From NCBI GenBank assembly GCA_049587715.1, contig JBAVEL010000171.1:1-16182 (forward strand): a DNA stretch of 16,182 nucleotides, read 5' to 3'. This document shows, in pieces, positions 1 through 7,587 of the stretch. Position numbers and translations under genes: made by a program. Positions within the stretch are counted from its first letter, which is position 1. Each line of letters begins with the position of its first letter. The DNA is from JBAVEL01 sp049587715. GTDB lineage: Bacteria; Bacteroidota; Ignavibacteria; UBA10030; UBA6906. A model generated the notes under the pieces. That model was not told the DNA's origin, ran no database searches, and saw only the letters and a list, made by a program, of their open reading frames with translations.

Positions 1-161
1 ATGCGGGAGAGAAGGCGCAGGGGAGCATCGTGCACGCGGGGGCCTATCGCCGGGTGCGAGGAAGATGAGGAAAGGGGGGTGTACGTCAAACGGTCCCGGA
101 GAGGGAAACGGCGCACATGGGAGAAGAGGACCCCGCTGGCGGCGGGCCCGGAAGAAAAGAA

Positions 162-190
162 GGGGCCGCCTCAACCACTGAGGCGGCCCC
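162..190 (-). terminator. Rho-independent terminator of the large T9SS protein gene
   Basis: A perfect 12-bp stem (162-173 with 179-190) closes a 5-base loop, ACCAC. Read on the minus strand it lies just past the TAA stop at 212-214 and is followed by the T-rich tail TTCTTTTCTTC (161-151). On the plus strand no T tract follows, so it works in one direction. The 160 bases to its left hold no gene that I can support. Confidence 0.9.
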
Positions 191-211
191 GCCGAAACCC
201 CCCGGGGGAGG

Positions 212-2908
212 TTACTTCAGAAGCAGCAGCTTGCGCGTGGCGCTGAACCTGCCCGCCTCGAGCCGCAGGAAGTAGGTGCCCGAGGGCACAACCATTCCCG
301 CGTTGTTCGTGCCGTCCCAGGTGACGCGGTAAATGCCCGCTTCCTTCGACTCCTCATCCATGAGGGTCCGGATGCGGCGGCCCAGCACGTCGTAGATCGT
401 CATGCGGACCGCACTCTGGAAGGGCAGCGAGAAGTTCACGCTGGTGCTGGGATTGAAGGGGTTCGGGTAGTTGGCGCTGAGCGAGAACTCCTCGGGAATC
501 TCCGGCACCGCGCCGACCCCCACGGAGATGCAGTCGGTCACCAGCTTGTAGCGCCGCCCGGGGACCAGCGTGTCTATGTTGAGACTCTGCAGTCCGGTTC
601 CCGGATACGCCCGGTACATGAGGTGCGCGTCGTCGGGGAATCCCGGCGCCGAGGGAGGCAGGGGGAAGTTCTGAGGCGCGTCCTCGTTCCGGAGCGCGAA
701 CCAGTTCAGGTTCGGCACCGTGAACGGAGGGGCCGTGTACCAGGTGAACGTGAGCTCGGTGATCCGGATGGAGTCGCATCCGTCGGCGTGGAGCAGCCCG
801 TTCACCGACGCAAGCTGCTCGGGCGCCGTGGTTCCCCGCTCCAGGTACACGAAGAACCCGGTGTGGGGCATGGCCACCGAGAAGACGGTGTCCGTCAGCA
901 TGTTCACGCTGAACAGCAATCCGCCCGTGATGATGTCTGCAATGCGCGCGGAGGCGAGCGTGGCGCCCAGTCCCGAGGGCCATCGCAGGCGGATGGGACG
1001 CCCTCCCGAGCCCTCCTGGAAGGCCACGTAAAAGGTGTCCTTCTGTCCGGGGGCCGTGGCGGGACGCAGGTCCACCAGCGACCCTTCGTCGAAGCAGGGG
1101 GAGGGGACCAGCGCGGGGTTCTTGAGCCGCGCATCAAACACCCCGACCGGGGGGAAGGGGGGAAGACCCAGCTCGCCCCATCCCTGGAACGTGTCGGCGG
1201 GTGTGATGCAGGGATTCATGCCGGGGGCGAACCCGAAGCCGAGTGTCCGGGTGTTTCCGCTGTCGTCACGGACGGTGAACGGAACCACCGTCCCTATGGC
1301 CGAGGGGCCCGCCGTGAAGGAGACGTACACAGAGTCCGTGGGGGGCTGCACCACCTGCTCCTCCACAACGGTGGCACGGATGATCACATCCGAGACGTCC
1401 CGGGAGCGGTAGGGGGCATAGCCGTTTGTGTATTCCCATGTGCGGAAGGAGATGGGCGTGGCGGACTCATAATTGTAGGCCATCTGGCCCCGGGCGCTGG
1501 CGAAGAAGCGCCCGCCGTTCACCCGGATGCTGTCGGAACGGAACGAAATGGCATTCAGGCCCGTGACAGCCGTGACGGATCGCGTGCCCAGCACGGCGCC
1601 CGGGGCGCCGCCCGTCCCGTCCAGAATCTCCACGATCATGGGCTGCGTGGTGATGGAGGCGATGCTCACATACACGGACTCGATGCGGACACGCGCGGCG
1701 GGCACCTCGAAGTCCACCGCCATGCCTCCTCCGCCGCTCCAGTTGATGTTGCCGCCCACCGTTCCGCCCTCAAAGGCGAGGGGCGTGCGCACGCCGGGGG
1801 CCAGGTTCACGGAGAGGATTTCCGTCACCTTGCTGTTGTTGCTGGGGCCCACATCCCCCGGGACAAACGCGGCGAATGTGGCCGTGTAGGTTCCCGTCAC
1901 CGCCGGGGTGAACAGCCGCGGGAAGCTGACCACCGTCTGGTCTCCCGCCGTCATGGAGGGGATCCACACCGTGTCCCGCAGGGTGGTCTGCCCGATCCGG
2001 ACCACCTGGGCCGTGACCCGCACGGTCGTGAGGTTCGCGGTTCCGAAGTTCTTCACGATCGTCCGGAGTGTATCGGGGCGGTTCTGGCGCATCATCTTCG
2101 CCAGGTTCTCGGTGTTGAAGCCCCCCACGATTCCCGCGTCGGTGACCTGGAGGCCCGTGTTGACCGTCCGCTTGATCCGGATGGCAAGCCCGTTGGTGGG
2201 CATCAGGGCATGGGGGCCCGTGCTGGAGAAGGTGTAGTTCAACCCGATCTGACCGGTCTGGTTCTCGATGCCGATGCAGAGCGTGGTGTTGCTGGAGGCG
2301 TTGTACTGTCCCTGCTGCTCCCCGTACTGGTACACGATGGAGCTGTCCTGCTTGTTGAGGATGACCTGGAAAGTGTGCTTCAGGTTGGGGTTGGGGGTGA
2401 CCTGCCACTCGGTGACGTTGATGTAGCTCACCACCAGGGAGTCCACCCCGTTGGTCCAGTAGTAACACCGGGGGTTGGCGGCCGCCACGGTGAAGTCCAG
2501 ATCCCCCGTGCAGATGGCCAGCATGTCGTTCGGGGCCGACGTGTTGGGGAGCGCGGCAAAGGGGGAGGCGAAGTTGGCCGTCTGGTTCCCGAAGGTGACG
2601 TACCCGTTGGATCCCACCCGGAAGGTGTTGACGGTGTACCAGTAATAGGGGAACGCAAACTGGATGGGGAACGGACCCGCGCTGTTGTCGTCGCCGAGGC
2701 CGGTGACCTGTGTGCCGCGGGTGGTGATGTCCACCCAGTTGAACACGGGGCCTCCCGGATCGGTGGACCGGACCCAGGTGTACCCCCAGGCGTCGGGAGC
2801 GCTGGTGTCGGGTCCGGCGGGGACGCCCTGGAGCTTCGTCCCCACGACGCCGAACGCGAGCGCCGGCACGCACAGGAGGAGGAGGAACATGGTAGCTGTC
2901 CGCATCAT
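212..2908 (-). CDS. Large secreted protein with T9SS type A sorting domain
   Basis: The protein has 898 residues. The start is the first of two adjacent ATGs at 2908, because AGGGAGG lies five bases upstream and a signal peptide follows at once (MMRTATMFLLLLCVPALAFG). Residues about 30-260 form a beta-rich domain with NIDO-like features (FRVGSNGYVTFG, then a TGDLDF segment and HTFQVILNKQDSSIVYQYG). Residues about 265-385 look like a CARDB-type adhesion module (TIVKNFGTANLTTVRV). The last 90 or so residues are a type A sorting domain: NYPNPFNPSTSVNFSLP, then MTIYDVLGRRIRTL, then GTYFLRLEAG and a basic tail ending LLLLK. In this family that domain directs export across the outer membrane and surface attachment. 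The middle is unassigned and no enzyme motif is visible. The gene stands alone, divergent from the regulator at 3125, and ends at its own terminator. Confidence 0.93.
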   Translation of the reverse strand: MMRTATMFLLLLCVPALAFGVVGTKLQGVPAGPDTSAPDAWGYTWVRSTDPGGPVFNWVDITTRGTQVTGLGDDNSAGPFPIQFAFPYYWYTVNTFRVGSNGYVTFGNQTANFASPFAALPNTSAPNDMLAICTGDLDFTVAAANPRCYYWTNGVDSLVVSYINVTEWQVTPNPNLKHTFQVILNKQDSSIVYQYGEQQGQYNASSNTTLCIGIENQTGQIGLNYTFSSTGPHALMPTNGLAIRIKRTVNTGLQVTDAGIVGGFNTENLAKMMRQNRPDTLRTIVKNFGTANLTTVRVTAQVVRIGQTTLRDTVWIPSMTAGDQTVVSFPRLFTPAVTGTYTATFAAFVPGDVGPSNNSKVTEILSVNLAPGVRTPLAFEGGTVGGNINWSGGGGMAVDFEVPAARVRIESVYVSIASITTQPMIVEILDGTGGAPGAVLGTRSVTAVTGLNAISFRSDSIRVNGGRFFASARGQMAYNYESATPISFRTWEYTNGYAPYRSRDVSDVIIRATVVEEQVVQPPTDSVYVSFTAGPSAIGTVVPFTVRDDSGNTRTLGFGFAPGMNPCITPADTFQGWGELGLPPFPPVGVFDARLKNPALVPSPCFDEGSLVDLRPATAPGQKDTFYVAFQEGSGGRPIRLRWPSGLGATLASARIADIITGGLLFSVNMLTDTVFSVAMPHTGFFVYLERGTTAPEQLASVNGLLHADGCDSIRITELTFTWYTAPPFTVPNLNWFALRNEDAPQNFPLPPSAPGFPDDAHLMYRAYPGTGLQSLNIDTLVPGRRYKLVTDCISVGVGAVPEIPEEFSLSANYPNPFNPSTSVNFSLPFQSAVRMTIYDVLGRRIRTLMDEESKEAGIYRVTWDGTNNAGMVVPSGTYFLRLEAGRFSATRKLLLLK

Positions 2909-3012
2909 ACGAACCTCCCTGCTTGGATGTGGAATGGTGGTGTGGTTTACGGGCTGCACGACTATCCCGGGACCAGCAACTCCGGGTGACCGGGGGTGGA
3001 AAAACAGGCTGT

Positions 3013-3041
3013 AATGTATCACCCCCCCCCGAAACATGCAA
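3013..3041 (-). promoter_or_regulatory. Candidate promoter of the T9SS protein gene with a G9 spacer tract
   Basis: On the minus strand TTGCAT (3041-3036) and TACATT (3018-3013) are 17 bases apart, and TGA just before TACATT gives an extended -10 (TGn). The spacer holds nine consecutive G (C on the plus strand, 3022-3030). The -35 match is weak (3 of 6). The call rests on the spacing, the extended -10 and the place about 105 bases before the start codon. Confidence 0.4.
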
Positions 3042-3053
3042 GCCGGCCTTGCA
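3037..3053. promoter_or_regulatory. Inverted repeat TGCAAG-N5-CTTGCA, candidate operator
   Basis: Two perfect 6-base arms flank five bases (CCGGC) in the gap between two divergent genes. The left arm overlaps the candidate -35 of the minus-strand promoter, and the right arm overlaps that of the plus-strand promoter. This is the layout expected of one dimeric repressor or activator controlling both. The helix-turn-helix regulator encoded next door is the obvious candidate, but that is inference. Confidence 0.45.
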
Positions 3054-3077
3054 ACAGGGGAGGAACCTTCCTACATT
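3049..3077 (+). promoter_or_regulatory. Candidate promoter of the NtrC-like regulator gene
   Basis: TTGCAA (3049-3054) and TACATT (3072-3077) are 17 bases apart, each matching 4 of 6 consensus positions. The promoter would start transcription about 40 bases before the ATG at 3125. Support is moderate and comes mainly from the exact 17-base spacing shared with the stronger promoters of this window. Confidence 0.35.
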
Positions 3078-3124
3078 CGGGCGCATCATGCCGGGGCGCT
3101 CTTCCAGGGGGGCCCGCGGCTGTC

Positions 3125-4108
3125 ATGCCCTCTCCCGCCATGCCCAAGCAAAAAGAGACGAGCCCCCTCCCGCGCGCGATCACGGGTTCCAGCCCCCAGG
3201 TTCGGGAGCTCCGCACGCAATTGCAGGCCCTCGCAGGGACCCCCCGGCCGCTGGTTCTGGCAGGGGAGCCGGGGGCGGGGAAACGGCACTTCGCCCGGTG
3301 CCTCCACCTCCGCACATACGGGCGATCAGGCGCCCCCTTTGTGGAATGCGATCCCGAGACGGACGAAGAGGCCCTCCGGGTCATTCTCTTCGACGAGGGC
3401 CGCCGGAGGATGGAGGGGATCATGGGCCGGAAGCTCGCCGACCTGACCGCAGAGGGAACCCTCCTGGTCAGGAACCTGCACGCGTTCAAGATCATCGCGC
3501 AGACCCGGCTGGCGCGGTTTCTGGTGCAGCAGGAGCAGGGGAAGTCCCCGGGGGTTCGGGTCGTCTTTTCGTTTCCCGACGGGGTTCCGGGGGCGGGGAG
3601 GCGGGGGCCCCTCATGGAGTCCCTGGAAAGGTCCCTGCGGCGGTTTCCGCTGGTGACCATAGCGCCCCTCCGGGAGAGGAGGGAGGACATTCCAGTGCTT
3701 GCGGAGGAATTTGCGCGTCGCCGGGGGGTTTCCGGGCGGGAGGCCATCCCGGCGGATGCCCTGGAGGCGTTTCAGCGGCACCCGTGGCATGACAACGTAC
3801 GGGAACTGAGATCCGTTGTGCGCGAGTCCCTGGCGGGCGGGACCGGATTCCGTCTCCCGGGGGGATTCCTGGATGAGAGGGAGGGCGTGCGGAAGGCAAT
3901 CGATGCCATCCTGGAGGGGAGACCCTTCTCCATCGAAGAATACCTGAACACGATGGAACAGGCCTTTCTCCGGCGCGCCCTCATCCGCTGCGACTACGAC
4001 AAGGTGCGGGCGGCATCGCTTCTGGGCATGACGGAAATCCACCTCCGCTACCGGATGCGGAAGTTCGGGCTGCATGATCCGAACGAGGAGGAGCGGAAAG
4101 CCCCGTGA
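3125..4108 (+). CDS. NtrC-family regulator with degenerate AAA+ domain and Fis-type HTH
   Basis: The protein has 327 residues and no N-terminal receiver or sensor domain. Residues 20-235 follow the sigma-54 activator AAA+ fold. Walker A is intact (GEPGAGKR, 47-54), and late motifs are present (APLRERREDIP near 180-190; HPWHDNVRELRSVV at 219-232, matching the usual YPWPGNVRELxNV). Two parts are not normal. The GAFTGA loop that contacts sigma-54 is missing from the 88-110 region, and Walker B reads GTLLVRNLHA (111-120) where GTLFLDEI is expected, so both acidic residues are lost. Residues about 272-316 form a Fis-type helix-turn-helix (DYDKVRAASLLGMTEIHLRYRMRKFGL). It probably binds DNA without activating sigma-54 in the usual way. 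The start at 3125 was chosen because earlier in-frame codons run into the promoter region; ATG 3140 is possible. Confidence 0.85.
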   Translation: MPSPAMPKQKETSPLPRAITGSSPQVRELRTQLQALAGTPRPLVLAGEPGAGKRHFARCLHLRTYGRSGAPFVECDPETDEEALRVILFDEGRRRMEGIMGRKLADLTAEGTLLVRNLHAFKIIAQTRLARFLVQQEQGKSPGVRVVFSFPDGVPGAGRRGPLMESLERSLRRFPLVTIAPLRERREDIPVLAEEFARRRGVSGREAIPADALEAFQRHPWHDNVRELRSVVRESLAGGTGFRLPGGFLDEREGVRKAIDAILEGRPFSIEEYLNTMEQAFLRRALIRCDYDKVRAASLLGMTEIHLRYRMRKFGLHDPNEEERKAP

Positions 4109-4278
4109 GGTGTGTCAACGGGATACACCCCGCCTTCCGGGGGTGTGTGTAGAAACTCCACAGAGCTCCTTCCAGGCCCCGATTCCGGGGCGTTCGGGCC
4201 CCCGCGTCGGCGGCACGGGGATTGCAGGAGGTTCCGTCGTCCCCTCACCTCTGAGACCACTTCAAGGAACCCCTGCGC

Positions 4279-4485
4279 ATGAGAATCCGCCAGGTTTACG
4301 GCCCCGGCGTGCTTCCTCCCGACCGGGCCCGGCTTGTGGAGCAGACCCATTTCGCCGGCTGGGACAGCGCCCGTGCGTCGCTCAAGAAATTCCTTCCCTC
4401 CCACAACGTGACGAACCTGGGAGCCAGGATCCGGGTCTCCAACAGGGACCGGAGCGTCACGGTGGCGGTCTTCGAAAAGCGGTAG
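4279..4485 (+). CDS. Small hypothetical protein, 68 residues
   Basis: I do not recognise this gene. It starts at ATG with AAGGA about ten bases upstream and ends at TAG. Third codon positions are strongly G or C, as in neighbouring genes, and composition is that of a soluble basic protein with no signal peptide or membrane segment. The C-terminal half (ARIRVSNRDRSVTVAVFEKR) could form two beta strands. It follows the NtrC-like gene by 170 bases on the same strand. No promoter of its own was found, so it may be read through from that gene. A longer open frame on the opposite strand looks like a GC-driven shadow. Confidence 0.55.
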   Translation: MRIRQVYGPGVLPPDRARLVEQTHFAGWDSARASLKKFLPSHNVTNLGARIRVSNRDRSVTVAVFEKR

Positions 4486-4514
4486 AGGTCCCCAGCCGGG
4501 CGCCGGGCGCCCGC

Positions 4515-4543
4515 TTGACATTCAACGGCGCACTGAGTATGAT
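4515..4543 (+). promoter_or_regulatory. Near-consensus sigma-70 promoter before the second T9SS gene
   Basis: TTGACA (4515-4520), a 17-base spacer, then TATGAT (4538-4543): the -35 is perfect and the -10 matches 5 of 6. It predicts a start near 4550 and an untranslated leader of about 120 bases before the ATG at 4673. It lies just after the stop of the 68-residue gene. Confidence 0.85.
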
Positions 4544-4672
4544 AGGCCCGTCACGGGGCCCCGTGCGCGCCGTTTCCCGTCGTTTCGCCTGCCGCGATAG
4601 AGCTTCCTCGTCCCGCCGCACCGACGGGCCCTCCTGACGTTCCTCCACACACTGCCACAACCAGAGGACCGC

Positions 4673-5590
4673 ATGTGCCGCCGCGTCCTTCCGCTTCTTC
4701 TGTGTGCGGGCCTTCTTGCGCCCGCACACTCCCAGCCGCGCCTGGTGGAGGGGTTTGAGGGAAACGCCCCGCTCCCCGAGGGTTGGAGCGTCTGGAACAA
4801 CGCGAGCTTCCCCGTGAGCCCTCTCTGGAACTGGGCCGTCCGGGATACGGGCACCACACCGCCGGGACTCGTGGGCCTCACCACCAGGGCGCATGCGGGC
4901 GCCCGGGCCTCGGGCGTGAGCTGGTGGGCGAGCCTGGACACCACGGGACTCGACACCACGCACCAGGCGGATGCCTGGCTGGTGACGAGGGGGATCAGTC
5001 TTGCGCCGGGAGACGTTCTCCGGTTCTGGGCCTCGGGAGGTTCCCCGGGTTTCCTGGACAGTCTCCAGGTCTGGTACTCCGCCCTGGATTCCACACCCGG
5101 GGGCATGCTGGCGGGAGTCCGGCTGGGAACCATCGTCTGGCCTGCGGGGAGCGTGTTCGGGTCGTTCGCCGAACACCTGTATCCGCTTCCCCTTCCCGCG
5201 TCCGCCCGGGCTTGGGTGGGCTTCCGGTACTACATGGACTGCGATATGGAGGGGTTGTACGTCCACCTGGACGATGTGAGCGTGGAGGCGGGGAGCGGGG
5301 TGGAGGAGCCCGCCGGAGGGCTCCCCCCGGGGCCGCGGCTCGGGCGGAGCTATCCGAACCCGTTCAACGGAAGCACCACCCTGGAGTTCCGGCTCTCCCG
5401 GCGGGAGCATGTTCGGCTCAGGGTCTTCGATCTGCTGGGACGGGAGGCGACGGTTGTTCTGGAGGGGGAGGAAGGGCCGGGCCTGAGGCGGGTCCCGTGG
5501 GATGCCGGGCATCTGGCGAGCGGGGTCTATGTGGTGCGCCTCGAGGCGGGAGGGATGGTGTCCGAGGGGAAACTGATCCTCCTCCGCTGA
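4673..5590 (+). CDS. Secreted choice-of-anchor J-like protein with T9SS sorting domain
   Basis: The protein has 305 residues. The start has AGAGGA four bases upstream. A short signal peptide (residues 1-20, MCRRVLPLLLCAGLLAPAHS) is followed by LVEGFEGNAPLPEGWSVWN, the opening typical of cleaved-adhesin/choice-of-anchor J beta-sandwich domains. That domain runs to about residue 210 and ends in an LYVHLDDVSVE strand. Residues about 218-305 are a type A sorting domain: RSYPNPFNGSTTLEFRLS, then VRLRVFDLLGREATVVL, GVYVVRLEAGG and a final KLILLR. This predicts a surface or released protein; anchor J domains often occur with peptidase or carbohydrate-binding partners, but no catalytic domain is present. 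It has a strong promoter of its own and no obvious terminator before the gene at 5667. Confidence 0.9.
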   Translation: MCRRVLPLLLCAGLLAPAHSQPRLVEGFEGNAPLPEGWSVWNNASFPVSPLWNWAVRDTGTTPPGLVGLTTRAHAGARASGVSWWASLDTTGLDTTHQADAWLVTRGISLAPGDVLRFWASGGSPGFLDSLQVWYSALDSTPGGMLAGVRLGTIVWPAGSVFGSFAEHLYPLPLPASARAWVGFRYYMDCDMEGLYVHLDDVSVEAGSGVEEPAGGLPPGPRLGRSYPNPFNGSTTLEFRLSRREHVRLRVFDLLGREATVVLEGEEGPGLRRVPWDAGHLASGVYVVRLEAGGMVSEGKLILLR

Positions 5591-5666
5591 TGTTGGACAG
5601 GGGGCGAACCGGGGCGGCGCCGCGCCGGGTTGTCCCTCCAGATCACCACAACGGGGTTGAGACCCG

Positions 5667-6926
5667 ATGAAGAGCACCATTACATGCGACATGGAGGGTG
5701 TGATCCGCTCCTACAACAGGGGCGCGGAGGAGGTTTTCGGATATGCCGCCGCGGAGGTGGTGGGTCTGAAGCGCGTGTCGCTCTTTTCCCCCGGGCTCGT
5801 GGTGCTGCAGAACGTGGAGGCCTGGCTCCGCACGGCCCGCGAGAAGAAGGTCTATGAGGGAGAAACGGTTTTCGTGCGGAAGGACGGGTCGGAGTTCCCG
5901 GCGCATATCCGCATCACACCCACCTACCAGGACGGCGTGCAGACCGGATACTGCGGGGTCACGGAGCCGCTGGACAGGCCCGTGGCGGTCCGTATCTCGG
6001 CCATGACACGGGCGCTGGCGTGGCTGGTGGTGATGCGCGCTCCTTTTCTGAGCGCCTCCATCATGCCCGTTCTCATCGGCGGGGCCTTTGCGGCCGCAGC
6101 GGCCCCGCAGGCGGACTTTCCCGGGGGGCACTTCGCCCTTGCCCTCATCGGTGTGGCCCTGCTGCACCTCGCATCGAACGTCTTCAACGACTACTTCGAC
6201 TGGAAGAGCGGGACGGACCAGGCCAACGCATCGTACTTTCTCAAGTACAGCGGCGGCAGCAGGGGCATCGAGCTGGGGCTCGTGACCGTGGGGCAAACCC
6301 TCCAGCTCGCCGTGGGACTTCTGGGCGTCTCCACGCTGATCGGCATCTATCTGACGGCCGCCGTGGGGTGGGGGGTGCTGGTGTTCGGGCTGGCGGGCGC
6401 GTGTGCGGGGTACTTCTACACGGCGCCCCCCATCCGGCTGGTGGCCCGGCGGGGTCTGGGGGAGCTCTTCATCGGGCTGGCGTTCGGCCCGCTCATCACC
6501 GCAGGGGTTGTGTACACCGTTACGGGCTCCACGGAGCTCCTCTGGTCTTCTCTGCTCCTGGGGGCCCCTGTGGGACTTCTCACGGCCAACATCCTGGTCA
6601 TCAACCAGGTGCCCGATGCCGAGGCGGACGCCTCCACGGGGAAGAACCACCTGGTGGTCACCCTCGGGAAGGAAAACACGCCGCTGCTCTACGGCGGGAT
6701 CTGGGGGCTCGCCCTTGTGCTCCATGCCGTGCTGGCCCTCTCGCTCCCGGCAGCCACCCTCTGGTGGTGGATCCCCTGGGCGGCGGCCCTCATCCACGGT
6801 GTCTCCATCCTGGCGTACATGCGGCGGCACATCGGGGACAGGTCCCTGGTGCGCGCCAACGTCCAGACCATCCTCCTGAATCTGCACTACGGCCTGCTGA
6901 CCACGGGGGCCATTCTCATCTCCTGA
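5667..6926 (+). CDS. PAS domain fused to UbiA/MenA-type prenyltransferase
   Basis: The protein has 419 residues. Residues 1-100 are a PAS domain (MEGVIRSYNRGAEEVFGYAA near 9-28; GETVFVRKDGSEFPAHIRI at 65-83) lacking the usual N-terminal cap. Residues about 112-419 are a UbiA-superfamily membrane enzyme with some eight or nine hydrophobic segments. Both Mg-diphosphate motifs are intact: NDYFDWKSGTD (174-184) and NQVPDAEAD (313-321). YSGGSRGIELG (194-204) fits the MenA-like subgroup. Known members attach a polyprenyl chain to 1,4-dihydroxy-2-naphthoate or related acceptors at the cytoplasmic membrane; the substrate here is not provable. An in-frame TGA at 5658-5660 shows the protein cannot start further upstream. 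The internal ATG at 6003, which would give a bare enzyme, has no visible ribosome site, so one fused product is likely. The Shine-Dalgarno at 5667 is weak. Confidence 0.88.
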   Translation: MKSTITCDMEGVIRSYNRGAEEVFGYAAAEVVGLKRVSLFSPGLVVLQNVEAWLRTAREKKVYEGETVFVRKDGSEFPAHIRITPTYQDGVQTGYCGVTEPLDRPVAVRISAMTRALAWLVVMRAPFLSASIMPVLIGGAFAAAAAPQADFPGGHFALALIGVALLHLASNVFNDYFDWKSGTDQANASYFLKYSGGSRGIELGLVTVGQTLQLAVGLLGVSTLIGIYLTAAVGWGVLVFGLAGACAGYFYTAPPIRLVARRGLGELFIGLAFGPLITAGVVYTVTGSTELLWSSLLLGAPVGLLTANILVINQVPDAEADASTGKNHLVVTLGKENTPLLYGGIWGLALVLHAVLALSLPAATLWWWIPWAAALIHGVSILAYMRRHIGDRSLVRANVQTILLNLHYGLLTTGAILIS

Positions 6927-7000
6927 CGGCCCCCGGGGCCGCCTGAGGGCCGAAAACACCACCCCCGGGCATCGGGGTCCGGTGCCTGAGGGGGAAAACA

Positions 7001-7028
7001 GAAAGCCCCGGCCGCGGCCGGGGCTTCC
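7001..7028. terminator. Bidirectional terminator between convergent prenyltransferase and ferritin genes
   Basis: A perfect 22-base palindrome (7004-7025) forms a GC-rich hairpin, and flanking bases (AACAG before, CTGTT after) can extend the stem past a bulge. On the minus strand it is followed by TTCTGTTTTCC, a good tail for the ferritin gene. On the plus strand the tail TTCCCTGTTCTCC is weaker but T-rich. It sits between two genes that converge. Confidence 0.8.
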
Positions 7029-7051
7029 CTGTTCTCCTCTGATGCTCCGGA

Positions 7052-7546
7052 TCAGTCGCCCGAGCGGGCGCCCAGCCGTCCGTCCAGCATGAGCAGGGAG
7101 GGGGAGCTGTCCCCGATCATCTTCAACTGCTCCACGATCTCGGAGGCGTGCGCCTCCTCCTCCACCTGCTCCTTGATGAACCACTGGAGCTCCACCTGGG
7201 CGGGGTAGTCGTTCTCCTTGAGGGCGAGGGCATAGAGCTGATGGATCAGACGCGTGACCTCCCGCTCGTGCTCCAGGGTCTGGGCGAAGATCTCGTGCGC
7301 CGACTTGAACTTTACCGGGGGCTTGGGGATTTCCCGGAGGACCACCTGTCCCCCCCGCTCCTGCACGTGGTCGAGGAGCTTCATCCCGTGCTCCATTTCC
7401 TCCTGAAACTGCTTCCGCATCCAGTGGGCGCAGCCCGGGAGGTTGGAGGCGGCAAACCAGGCGGACATGGAGAGATAGAGGTAGGCGGAGGAGAACTCCG
7501 CCGCAATCTGGTCGTTGAAGGCGTCCTGAACTTTCCTGCTGATCAT
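7052..7546 (-). CDS. ftnA: Non-heme ferritin
   Basis: The protein has 164 residues, the usual length for bacterial ferritin, and stores iron by oxidising Fe2+ inside a 24-subunit cytoplasmic shell. With the start at 7546 (AGGA nine bases upstream), the ferroxidase residues fall at the same numbers as in E. coli FtnA: E17 (AAEFSSAY), E50 and H53 (EEMEH), E94 (HERE), E126, Q127, E129 and E130 (KEQVEEEAH). The haem-binding methionine environment of bacterioferritin is not evident. The gene is monocistronic, with a strong promoter about 50 bases upstream and a hairpin terminator just after the stop. I saw no clear Fur box, though the promoter region is short. An upstream in-frame ATG at 7597 lies inside the promoter and is rejected. 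Confidence 0.96.
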   Translation of the reverse strand: MISRKVQDAFNDQIAAEFSSAYLYLSMSAWFAASNLPGCAHWMRKQFQEEMEHGMKLLDHVQERGGQVVLREIPKPPVKFKSAHEIFAQTLEHEREVTRLIHQLYALALKENDYPAQVELQWFIKEQVEEEAHASEIVEQLKMIGDSSPSLLMLDGRLGARSGD

Positions 7547-7587
7547 GTCTGTGCATCCTGTTGTGAGTGAGAGGTAAGAAGAACTAT

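Noticed and set aside
61..89. TTGACG on the minus strand as a -35 of a leftward promoter
   Set aside because: The hexamer 17 bases on (ATCTTC) shares nothing with a -10.
623..2989. Very long plus-strand frame opposite the large T9SS protein
   Set aside because: Composition is arginine-, glycine- and valine-rich without any domain, and the minus-strand protein has a signal peptide, ribosome site and terminator.
4125..4146. ACACCCC/GGGGTGT hairpin after the NtrC-like gene as a terminator
   Set aside because: The stem is only 7 bp and is followed by GTGTAGAAAC, not a T tract.
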